This document shows positions 14,970 to 22,033 of a stretch of 37,472 nucleotides of DNA, piece by piece. Positions within the stretch are counted from its first letter, which is position 1, and every line of letters starts with the position of its first letter. A program made the translations under genes and the position numbers. Under the pieces are notes generated by a model. The model did no database searches. It was not told where the DNA came from and worked only from the letters and a program-made list of their open reading frames with translations. Source of the stretch: SZUA-430 sp044375275 (GTDB lineage: Bacteria > Pseudomonadota > Alphaproteobacteria > Micropepsales > Micropepsaceae); assembly GCA_044375275.1 (NCBI GenBank), contig JBILMZ010000012.1, positions 1-37,472 of the forward strand. The letters are read 5' to 3'.

Positions 14970-16141
14970 ACTGGCGCCTGTACGGCACACCCAACTCGCT
15001 CTACACCGGCAAGGCGCGCAGCTATCTGGTCAAGCAGCGGATTCCTTTTGAAAACCGGGCTGCCGGCGAGAGCCGGTTCCGCGAAGAGATCGTGCCGAAG
15101 ATCGGTCGCTGGATCATTCCAGTGCTTGAAGGCGAGAATGGCGACCTCGTCCAGGACGGCTCGGACATCATCGCGCATTTTGAATCCAAGGGCGGTACGC
15201 GGCTTCCTGCCTATCCGACAACGCCACGCCACGCGCTGATCGGTCAGATTTTTGAACTGTTCGGCGGCGAGGGATTGCTGCGTCCGGCGATGCACTACCG
15301 CTGGAACTTTGACGATGTGAACAAGTCCTTCCTGTCGCTCGACTTCGGATCATCGCTTGCTCCCACGGGCGCGCCTGAAGAAATGCAGGCCGGGATCTTC
15401 GCGATGGCGAGCGCCCGCATGCGCAAGGCGATGACAAGCTTCGGCGTAACGGCGGAGAGCATTCCCGCCATCGAAGCGTCCTACGCGGAGTTCCTGCGCC
15501 TGCTTGACTCGCACCTTGCTTCATCGCCCTATCTTCTGGGCGGGCGGCCGACCATCGCAGACTACGGTCTGATCGCGCCACTGTATGCCCATCTCGCGCG
15601 TGATCCCTACCCTGCCCGCCTGATGCAGCAGACCGCGCACCGGGTCTGGCGCTGGACCGAACGGATGAACCGCGCTGACCAGGACGCAGGCGAGTATGGG
15701 GATGTGCCGGAGGCGCTGTTCGCAGACGACCATGTGCCCGATACGCTGATGGCGTTGCTGCGCTTTGTGGCGGAGGACTATCTCCCGGAAATTCGCGCCT
15801 ATGTTCAATACGCGAATGAATGGCTCTCGGCTCGCCCGGAAATCGTGTCCGGCACGAACGGACTTGCCCGGACCCAGGATCGCGTCATCGGAACGACGAC
15901 GTTCACCTGGCGCGGTCACCCGGTGCAGGTTGCTGTCATGCCTTATCGTCTCTATCTGCTTCAGAAAATCCAGGAAGTCGCAGACCAGGCGACACCCGAT
16001 GGGCGGGCCAACATCAACAGGCTGCTTGCCGACACGGGTCTTTCTGAAGTTCTCACATTGCGTACCCAGCGCCGCATCCTGCGCTCCAACCATCTGGAAG
16101 TCTGGAGCGAACCGCTCCTCCTTCCCGAAACGGGAGGCTGA
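14966..16141 (+). CDS. Glutathione S-transferase-like protein, long form
   Basis: This 391-residue protein begins with a GST thioredoxin-like domain (WRLYGTPNSLYTGKARSYLVKQ, in two overlapping parts; IIPVLEGENGDLVQDGSDI). An alpha-helical C-domain follows with LLGGRPTIADYGLIAPLY near residues 190-207. An extra 120-residue C-terminal part is unlike ordinary 200-230-residue GSTs. The N-domain has Ser12/Tyr14 near the usual activating position, but no residue can be assigned with certainty. It may conjugate glutathione or remove halogens, which would fit the dehalogenase neighbour. Start and stop overlap or abut neighbours (ATGA before, 2-base gap after), so it is translated within the operon. 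Confidence 0.82.
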   Translation: MNWRLYGTPNSLYTGKARSYLVKQRIPFENRAAGESRFREEIVPKIGRWIIPVLEGENGDLVQDGSDIIAHFESKGGTRLPAYPTTPRHALIGQIFELFGGEGLLRPAMHYRWNFDDVNKSFLSLDFGSSLAPTGAPEEMQAGIFAMASARMRKAMTSFGVTAESIPAIEASYAEFLRLLDSHLASSPYLLGGRPTIADYGLIAPLYAHLARDPYPARLMQQTAHRVWRWTERMNRADQDAGEYGDVPEALFADDHVPDTLMALLRFVAEDYLPEIRAYVQYANEWLSARPEIVSGTNGLARTQDRVIGTTTFTWRGHPVQVAVMPYRLYLLQKIQEVADQATPDGRANINRLLADTGLSEVLTLRTQRRILRSNHLEVWSEPLLLPETGG

Positions 16142-16143
16142 CC

Positions 16144-16584
16144 ATGACCCTGTTTCCACCAAGCACCAATAGTGACTACCACGGCGCAACAGCCTCCGCC
16201 TGGTACTTGATGCTGGCAAGTGTGATGGAGATCATCCCTGGCTGCATTCATTACTTCCTGCCTGATGGCGGAGCGGGTGTGATCGGCGGTCTCGACCTCT
16301 CGAACCGGGGCGAAACCATCATTGCGCTCTTTGCGTGGGTCGGGTCCCTGCAGATTCCATTCGGACTGATGCTGCTCATTATCGGTGCGCGTTATCGCAC
16401 CCTTGTACCGCTGGGCCTTCTGGCCGTGATCATGGAACGAGCGCTGATCTCCTATGACGGCTGGTTCGGCAAAGCCTCGTTAAGCGGCCATCATCCGCCA
16501 GCCCACTATGGCAGCGTGGTCGCGGTCGCGCTGGGGCTTGTGTTCCTGGTGCTTGCCTTGCGCACACAACGGCAAGCCACTTGA
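16144..16584 (+). CDS. Four-helix membrane protein, paralogue A
   Basis: This 146-residue protein has four predicted membrane segments: WYLMLASVMEIIPGCIHYFL, IIALFAWVGSLQIPFGLMLLI in two overlapping parts, LVPLGLLAVIMERALI, and VVAVALGLVFLVLAL. It shares the pattern STN-DY-G, FLPDGGAGVI-G-DLS, FAWVG--QI and GHHPP--Y with the product of 20035-20475, so the two are paralogues. I do not recognise a characterised family. The size and topology resemble DoxX-like or transporter-accessory proteins, but that is a guess. The gap to the GST-like gene is only two bases. The operon position suggests a role in uptake or membrane handling of the cluster's substrate. Confidence 0.7.
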   Translation: MTLFPPSTNSDYHGATASAWYLMLASVMEIIPGCIHYFLPDGGAGVIGGLDLSNRGETIIALFAWVGSLQIPFGLMLLIIGARYRTLVPLGLLAVIMERALISYDGWFGKASLSGHHPPAHYGSVVAVALGLVFLVLALRTQRQAT

Positions 16585-16598
16585 GGAGTTCACTTCAC

Positions 16599-16748
16599 AT
16601 GCAAGCGACGCCCCCAAACGGAGTGACCCAGTTCAGGCTTGTCAAATATCCTTCGGGCGCAGGTTTCGAAGGCATCGACGCCTTTCCGGAAGCCTTGACC
16701 ATGCTGTTTGCCGGCAAGAATGAGGGAAAGCTCCTGATCGAACTCTGA
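16599..16748 (+). pseudogene. C-terminal remnant of a medium-chain NADP-dependent oxidoreductase
   Basis: A 49-codon frame reads MQATPPNGVTQFRLVKYPSG first and then GFEGIDAFPEALTMLFAGKNEGKLLIEL. The second part has the form of the last 28 residues of medium-chain (quinone reductase/curA-like) oxidoreductases, where G-(F/L)-E-x6-PEA-x-LF-G-N-GKLL is usual. The catalytic and NADP-binding parts are absent. It begins 15 bases after the previous stop and has GAGGAG at about 11 bases, so it may still be translated. I read it as the scar of a lost gene inside the operon. It could also be a genuine short protein. Confidence 0.6.
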
Positions 16749-16799
16749 ACGGCGCCGACTAGATCCATATCCGGCAACAATCGAGAATTGAGATATCGC

Positions 16800-17702
16800 A
16801 TGAAAGTCCTTCGTACACCCGATGATCGCTTCGCCAACCTGCCCGACTTCAACTATGCACCGCATTACACAACGGTGCGCGACGAGGATGGAACAGAGAT
16901 CAGGATCCACCACATCGATGAAGGCCCGCGCGATGCGGAACCGATCCTGCTGATGCATGGAAATCCGACCTGGGCGTTTCTTTACCGCAAGATGATCCCG
17001 GGCCTGCTGAAGTCGGGGAAGCGGGTGATTGCCGTTGACCTTGTCGGTTGCGGGCGGTCAGACAAACCCGCAGCGAAGTCCGACTACACGCTCGCGCGCC
17101 ACTATGACTGGATGTCGAAATGGCTGCAGGCGATGAACCTGAAAAACATCACGCTGTTCTGCCAGGATTGGGGTGGCACGATCGGCATCTATCTCGTCTC
17201 CCTCCATCCCGAGCGTTTCGCCCGCGTTGTGGCTGCCAATACCGGCCTGCCCCTTGGCGAAGGCGAAAACGAGTTCATGAAGATGTGGGTTGGCATGATG
17301 AAGGAAGCAACCGAGTTTCCCTGGCACATGCTGCACGCCGGCATGACGACGAAGCTGACCGAGGCCGAGGATGCGGCCTATCGCGCACCGTTCCCGACAT
17401 CAGAATATGAAGCCGGCATCATTCAGTTTCCGGTGCTGATCGCCGTGCAGAAGGACAATCCCGGCGCGCCGCTCAACCGCGAAGCGTGGAAGCGGCTTGC
17501 GTCGTTCGACAAACCGTTTCTGACGCTCTTCGGAGAACTCGACCCGGTTGCGCGTGGATGGGAAAAGCGTGCGCAGGAGTATTTCAAAGGCGCAAAGGGA
17601 CTGGATCACCGTATCATTGCTGGTGCCGGACACTTCATCCAGGAAGACGCGGCGGAGGAACTTGTCACGCACGTCAATCACTTCATTGCGACAACATCGT
17701 GA
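16800..17702 (+). CDS. Haloalkane dehalogenase, subfamily I type
   Basis: This 300-residue alpha/beta hydrolase starts MKVLRTPDDRFANLPDF, typical of the HLD-I group. It has the oxyanion motif HGNPTW at 53-58 and nucleophile Asp123 followed by halide-binding Trp124 (FCQDWGGTIG). A second Trp lies in the cap (Trp163 or Trp175), acid Asp248 in FGELDPVARG, and His278 in GAGHFIQED. This is the Asp-His-Asp layout of DhlA. It hydrolyses carbon-halogen bonds to alcohol plus halide in the cytoplasm, without cofactor. I chose the ATG at 16800 because of the conserved start; the frame extends four codons up. It lies mid-operon between a reductase remnant and a DUF1330-like gene. Confidence 0.92.
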   Translation: MKVLRTPDDRFANLPDFNYAPHYTTVRDEDGTEIRIHHIDEGPRDAEPILLMHGNPTWAFLYRKMIPGLLKSGKRVIAVDLVGCGRSDKPAAKSDYTLARHYDWMSKWLQAMNLKNITLFCQDWGGTIGIYLVSLHPERFARVVAANTGLPLGEGENEFMKMWVGMMKEATEFPWHMLHAGMTTKLTEAEDAAYRAPFPTSEYEAGIIQFPVLIAVQKDNPGAPLNREAWKRLASFDKPFLTLFGELDPVARGWEKRAQEYFKGAKGLDHRIIAGAGHFIQEDAAEELVTHVNHFIATTS

Positions 17703-17710
17703 GCGGACCC

Positions 17711-18355
17711 ATGATACGCACGGCCATCATCTGGGCGACAGGCGCCCTGCTCTATGTCCTGTTCCTTGTCTGGTATGGTGGCTGGCGCGAACCCTTGAGC
17801 AAGGCCGAGGTCGACGGCTTCATGCAGGCCGTCGAGCGCATCGAGGTCTACGATGGCAATGACCTGATCAAATCGCGGCTGCGCACGTTTCTCGAGGCTG
17901 ACGACGGGAAAGAGTTCTTCATGGTCAACCTGCTGCGCTACCGGACGGCGCCGCAACCCTTTGAGGGCATGAAGCCAGGCGAGAGCGCGCGCGAAGTGAT
18001 GGAGCGCTACTCGGGCGCGTTCATGCCATCGATCCTCGGGCGCGCAGGTTGGATGGTTTCGGGCGGACGCTCGGCGTCACCGGATCTCGAACGCTGGGGT
18101 GTAGAGCCAGATGCCGATTGGGAAGTCTATGGGCTTGTGCGCTATCGCAGCCGCCGGGACCTCGCCGAGATCATTTCGAACCCGGCTTTCAACAGCGTGC
18201 ATCCCTACAAGTTCGCAGCCATCGAGGCGACGCGCGCGTTCCCGGTGGCGCCGGCGATTGTCGTGCTGGGACCAAAGCTGGTGGTCGGCCTCGTCATCCT
18301 GGTTCTCGTGCTGACGGCACAGCTCACTTCAAACTGGTTTGCCCGCAGGGGCTAA
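17711..18355 (+). CDS. DUF1330-like protein anchored by two membrane helices
   Basis: This 214-residue protein has an N-terminal helix (TAIIWATGALLYVLFLVWYGG in two overlapping parts) and a C-terminal one (LVVGLVILVLVLTAQLTSNW). Between them lies a soluble domain with EFFMVNLLRYRT, YSGAFMPSILGRAGWMVSGG and WEVYGLVRYRSRRDLAEII, which follows the DUF1330 pattern also seen at 10906-11319. The membrane-anchored form is unusual and similar to proteins beside lipid or steroid catabolic genes. No reaction is known. The gene starts 8 bases after the dehalogenase stop, so I reject the long overlapping upstream frame. Confidence 0.75.
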   Translation: MIRTAIIWATGALLYVLFLVWYGGWREPLSKAEVDGFMQAVERIEVYDGNDLIKSRLRTFLEADDGKEFFMVNLLRYRTAPQPFEGMKPGESAREVMERYSGAFMPSILGRAGWMVSGGRSASPDLERWGVEPDADWEVYGLVRYRSRRDLAEIISNPAFNSVHPYKFAAIEATRAFPVAPAIVVLGPKLVVGLVILVLVLTAQLTSNWFARRG

Positions 18356-18368
18356 CGGAGACATTTCC

Positions 18369-20030
18369 ATGCGCTGGAAGCACTATGCCATCGCCGCCCT
18401 CGTACTGGTCGTTGCCGTTGCCGGCACGGCCTATGCGTTTCGCAAGCAACTGATCCTGTACTTCGTCGCCAATGTCGCGCGCGATGCGATTGTCGTGAAA
18501 CCCCACCAGGAGATCACGTGGCAGGCCGGGCCTGCACAGGCCGAAAAGCCTGCCGCGGAGCGCCCGCCCAACGTCGTGTTCATCCTCGCGGATGACCTCG
18601 GGATCAATGACCTCAGCCACTTCGGTGGCGGCGTTGCCGACGGGCTGGTGCCAACGCCCAATATCGACTCCATCGCGAAGGACGGTGCGTTTTTCCGGAA
18701 TGCGTATTCCGGGACGGCGGCCTGCGCCCCGTCACGCGCGATGCTGATGACGGGACGTTACGGTACGCGCACCGGCTTCGAGTTCACGCCAACGCCAGCC
18801 GGCATGTCGCGGATCCTGCCGCTCTTCTTCAATGATGGAACGCGGCCGCACGAGATCATCGCAAACCCGCGCGCGGGAGAGAACCAGCTTCCCTTTGAGC
18901 AGCAGGGCTTGCCGGGCACCGAGATCACGATTGCAGAGCTTCTCAAGGACGCGGGCTATCATTCGATGCATATCGGCAAGTGGCACCTCGGGAACACGAA
19001 GGAGTTCCTGCCGCAGTCGCAGGGCTTCGACGAGAGCGTGATGATGGAGAGCGGCCTTTACATGCGTGAGGATGATCCACAGGTGGTCAACGCCAAGCTG
19101 CCGTTCGATCCCATTGACCAGTTTCTCTGGGCGCGCATGCAGTATGCGACGTCCTACAATGGTGGCGAGTTGTTCGAGCCCAAGGGTTATCTCACGGACT
19201 TCTACACGGACGAAGCCATCAAGGCGATCGAGGCCAACCGCAATCGTCCCTTCTTCCTTTACCTCGCCCACTGGGGCGTGCACACGCCGCTGCAGGCGTC
19301 GAAGGAAGACTATGATGCCCTGCCCCAGATCAAGGACCACCGTCTGCGGGTCTATGCAGCGATGGTGCGCGCGCTCGACCGCAGCGTCGGCCGCGTTCTC
19401 AAGACGCTTGAGGAGAACGGCCTCAGCGAGAACACCATCGTCATCTTCTCGAGCGACAATGGGGGTGCTGGCTATATCGGCCTCAAGGACATCAACCAGC
19501 CCTATCGCGGCTGGAAGCTGACATTCTTCGAAGGCGGGATCCGCGTACCGATGTTCGTGAAGTGGCCGGCAAAGATCCCGGCGGGAACGACGAACGCGAC
19601 GATCGTCTCGCACATGGACCTGCTGCCGACAGCTGCAGCCGCGGCTGGCGTATCGCTTCCGACGGATCGCACGATTGACGGCGTGAACCTGCTGCCGCTG
19701 CTGGAGAAGGGCGCTGTGCAACCCGACCGCACAATCTTCTGGCGCGACGGGCATTACCAGGCCGTGCAGACGGGCGGCTTCAAGCTGCAGGTGTCGGAGC
19801 GGCCGAAGAAGGCTTGGCTCTTCAACCTGCGCGAAGACCCGACCGAGCAGAAGAACCTCGCCGAGACGATGCCGGACAAGGTCGCGGAGATGCGTGCTCT
19901 CATCGACGCGCACAACAAGACGCAACGCGAGCCGCTGTTTCCTGCGCTGGGCGAGATGCCGGTGACCATCGACAAGACGCTGGAGGAACCGGCAACGAAG
20001 GACGACGAGTATATCTACTGGCCAGGATAA
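18369..20030 (+). CDS. Type I formylglycine-dependent sulfatase, membrane-anchored or exported
   Basis: This 553-residue protein has an N-terminal hydrophobic helix at residues 6-23, so it is anchored in or exported across the inner membrane. The sulfatase signature is complete. Cys119-Ala-Pro-Ser-Arg123 leads into AMLMTGR, where Cys119 is the residue oxidised to formylglycine. Metal-binding Asp75/Asp76 lie in FILADDLG, and HIGKWHLG and SSDNGG follow. It should hydrolyse a sulfate ester in the periplasm. Family membership cannot tell aryl from alkyl substrates. An activating FGE enzyme (or the anaerobic AtsB type) must exist elsewhere. The radical SAM protein at 12576-13643 is not clearly an AtsB. 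The start follows the DUF1330-like gene by 13 bases. Confidence 0.93.
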   Translation: MRWKHYAIAALVLVVAVAGTAYAFRKQLILYFVANVARDAIVVKPHQEITWQAGPAQAEKPAAERPPNVVFILADDLGINDLSHFGGGVADGLVPTPNIDSIAKDGAFFRNAYSGTAACAPSRAMLMTGRYGTRTGFEFTPTPAGMSRILPLFFNDGTRPHEIIANPRAGENQLPFEQQGLPGTEITIAELLKDAGYHSMHIGKWHLGNTKEFLPQSQGFDESVMMESGLYMREDDPQVVNAKLPFDPIDQFLWARMQYATSYNGGELFEPKGYLTDFYTDEAIKAIEANRNRPFFLYLAHWGVHTPLQASKEDYDALPQIKDHRLRVYAAMVRALDRSVGRVLKTLEENGLSENTIVIFSSDNGGAGYIGLKDINQPYRGWKLTFFEGGIRVPMFVKWPAKIPAGTTNATIVSHMDLLPTAAAAAGVSLPTDRTIDGVNLLPLLEKGAVQPDRTIFWRDGHYQAVQTGGFKLQVSERPKKAWLFNLREDPTEQKNLAETMPDKVAEMRALIDAHNKTQREPLFPALGEMPVTIDKTLEEPATKDDEYIYWPG

Positions 20031-20034
20031 CCCG

Positions 20035-20475
20035 ATGATCCGCTTCCTTCCCTCAAGTACCAATGGCGACTATCAGGGCCGCATGATCGCTCCCTGGTTC
20101 CTGACACTGGGTGCCATTGGTACGATCGTGCCAGGTGGCATCCATGCCTTCCTTCCCGATGGCGGCGCGGGCGTGATCGCGGGGATCGACCTTTCGCAGA
20201 ACGGACACACGATCATCGGGGTGTTCGCCTGGGTGGGCGCCACGCAGATCGTCTGGGGGACGCTCATGCTGCTGGTCTCGCTGGCCTATCGCAGCTTCGT
20301 TCCGCTAGTGCTCGCGCTCATCCTTGTCGAGCGCACAATCATCGCGGCCAATCACTGGATCCTGAAACCCTCGGTTACGGGTCACCATCCACCCGAGGCC
20401 TATGTGACGCTGGTGATGCTCCCGGTGCTGCTCCTGATGCTTATCCTGTCCTTAAGCAAGCGTCCGGAATCCTGA
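20035..20475 (+). CDS. Four-helix membrane protein, paralogue B
   Basis: This 146-residue protein is the second copy of the protein encoded at 16144-16584, with the same length. Shared landmarks are STNGDYQG near residue 7, FLPDGGAGVIAGIDLSQNG near 39-57, FAWVGATQI near 64-72, and GHHPPEAY near 117-124. Four membrane helices are visible. The two copies bracket the dehalogenase-sulfatase part of the cluster, so a tandem duplication followed by divergence is likely. The start is four bases after the sulfatase stop. Function unknown; the conserved polar loops rather than the helices carry the identity, which hints at a conserved ligand or partner site. Confidence 0.7.
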   Translation: MIRFLPSSTNGDYQGRMIAPWFLTLGAIGTIVPGGIHAFLPDGGAGVIAGIDLSQNGHTIIGVFAWVGATQIVWGTLMLLVSLAYRSFVPLVLALILVERTIIAANHWILKPSVTGHHPPEAYVTLVMLPVLLLMLILSLSKRPES

Positions 20476-20506
20476 AGCCGCCCTTCGCGCAATAACCCCG
20501 GTCCTG

Positions 20507-20535
20507 TTGTGGACTCCTGTCTGAGCGCTTATGCT
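20507..20535 (+). promoter_or_regulatory. Sigma70-type promoter of the P450 gene
   Basis: TTGTGG at 20507-20512 and TATGCT at 20530-20535 are spaced by 17 bases, 39 bases before the P450 ATG. A GCTGA/TCAGC inverted repeat overlaps the -10 region. The P450 can therefore be expressed apart from the upstream operon. Confidence 0.5.
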
Positions 20536-20573
20536 GATTCCAAAGTCAGCTCATCAGAAGCTTCGGAGGAAAC

Positions 20574-21824
20574 ATGTCACTCGCCCCTTCCAACGAGTCC
20601 CGGAATGATCCCTGGACCATGCCCCTTGCACAGATCGATCCCAGCAAGGGCGACCTCTTCGAGAAGGAACTTCACTGGGACTATTTCGCCCGCCTGCGCC
20701 GCGATGATCCCGTGCATTTCACGCCAGCCAGCGACTTCGGTCCCTACTGGTCAATCACGAAATTCAACGACATCGTTCAGGTCGAGACCAGCCACAACAT
20801 CTTCTCGTCGTACCCTGAGATCGTGATTGGTGACGGGCCGGCTGACTTCCGCCCGCCCATGTTCATCGCCATGGATCCGCCCGTCCATGACGAACACCGC
20901 AAGACCGTCACGCCGGCTGTCAGCCCTGCCCGGCTCGTGGAGCTTGAGCCGCTGATCCGGCAGCGTGCGGGCAAGATCCTTGACGGGCTGCCTCGCAACG
21001 AGACGTTTAACTGGGTTGACCGGGTTTCGATCGAGCTCACCACGCAGATGCTGGCGACGCTGTTCGACTTCCCGTTCGAGGATCGGCACCTGCTGCCTTA
21101 CTGGTCCGACGTCGCCACGTCTGCGGAAACCGTCGGCAATGACTCGCTTCCCCAGGAGAAGCGCCAGCAGATCCTGCTGGAGTGCCTCGCCTATTTCACG
21201 AAACTCTGGAACGAGCGCGTGGACACCGACAAGCCCGGGTTCGATTTCATCTCGCTGCTGGCACGCGGGCCTTCGACGAAGGACATGCACAAGGATCCGA
21301 TGAATTTCCTCGGCACACTCATGCTGCTGATCGTCGGCGGCAATGACACGACGCGCAACTCGATTTCGGGTGGCGTGGTGGCGCTCAACAAATTCCCGAA
21401 AGAGTACGACAAGCTGCGCGCGAACCCGGCGCTGATCCCGTCGATGGTGTCTGAGATCATCCGCTTCCAGACCCCGCTCGCGCACATGCGCCGTACGGCC
21501 ATCGCCGATGGCATCGTGGGTGGCAAGGCGATCAAGAAGGGCGACAAGGTAGTCATGTGGTACATCTCGGGCAATCGCGACGAGACCGCCATCGACCGGC
21601 CGAACGACTTCATCATCGACCGCGAAAACCCGCGGCATCACCTGTCCTTTGGCTTTGGCATCCATCGCTGCATGGGCAACCGGGTCGCAGAAATGCAGCT
21701 CAGGATCATCTGGGAAGAGATCCTGAAACGCTTCCCGCGCATTGAGCTCGTGGCCGAGCCTGTCCGGGTGAAGTCCAACTTCGTCCATGGCTTCACGGAT
21801 GTGCAGGTACGAATTCCCGGCTGA
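20574..21824 (+). CDS. Cytochrome P450, CYP153-like (terminal alkane hydroxylase type)
   Basis: This 416-residue soluble P450 has the I-helix motif GGNDTT at 255-260, ExxR at Glu294-Arg297, and heme ligand Cys366 in FGFGIHRCMGNRVAEMQLRI. The stretches FGPYWSITKFNDI, PMFIAMDPPVHD, DRVSIELTTQMLATLFDFP and LLIVGGNDTTRNSISGGV are very close to CYP153A sequences that I recall. CYP153 enzymes hydroxylate the terminal carbon of medium-chain alkanes, fatty acids or alcohols, using a ferredoxin and its reductase. Neither partner gene is in the window. GGAGG six bases before the ATG fixes the start. The subfamily is a by-eye call. Confidence 0.9.
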   Translation: MSLAPSNESRNDPWTMPLAQIDPSKGDLFEKELHWDYFARLRRDDPVHFTPASDFGPYWSITKFNDIVQVETSHNIFSSYPEIVIGDGPADFRPPMFIAMDPPVHDEHRKTVTPAVSPARLVELEPLIRQRAGKILDGLPRNETFNWVDRVSIELTTQMLATLFDFPFEDRHLLPYWSDVATSAETVGNDSLPQEKRQQILLECLAYFTKLWNERVDTDKPGFDFISLLARGPSTKDMHKDPMNFLGTLMLLIVGGNDTTRNSISGGVVALNKFPKEYDKLRANPALIPSMVSEIIRFQTPLAHMRRTAIADGIVGGKAIKKGDKVVMWYISGNRDETAIDRPNDFIIDRENPRHHLSFGFGIHRCMGNRVAEMQLRIIWEEILKRFPRIELVAEPVRVKSNFVHGFTDVQVRIPG

Positions 21825-21845
21825 GGCTCCTGTTGCCCCGAAGAC

Positions 21846-21889
21846 CTGCCGTGTGGCCAGAGCGCTACACGGCAGCAACTATAAGTTGC
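21846..21889 (+). terminator. Stem-loops after the P450 gene
   Basis: CTGCCGTGT (21846-21854) pairs with ACACGGCAG (21867-21875), a perfect 9-bp stem with a 12-base loop. GCAACT/AGTTGC (21875-21880 with 21884-21889) makes a second small stem. There is no T-run, so this may be a Rho-dependent or 3'-stabilising structure rather than a classic terminator. Confidence 0.4.
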
Positions 21890-22033
21890 GACCTTCCGCT
21901 GGGCCCCAGATGTAGACCGGACAAGCGTAATGGGCACGACATACGGCGCGCACCGCCCGGTTTTCCTCCCCGGTAACCGCCCACCGTTGCAGCCCGATCC
22001 CCTACCATGGGTTGCAAGGGCTCGGGGGAGAGT

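Noticed and set aside
18732..20063. A 443-codon minus-strand frame over the sulfatase
   Set aside because: Shadow of the sulfatase. It lacks a ribosome binding site and any recognisable domain.
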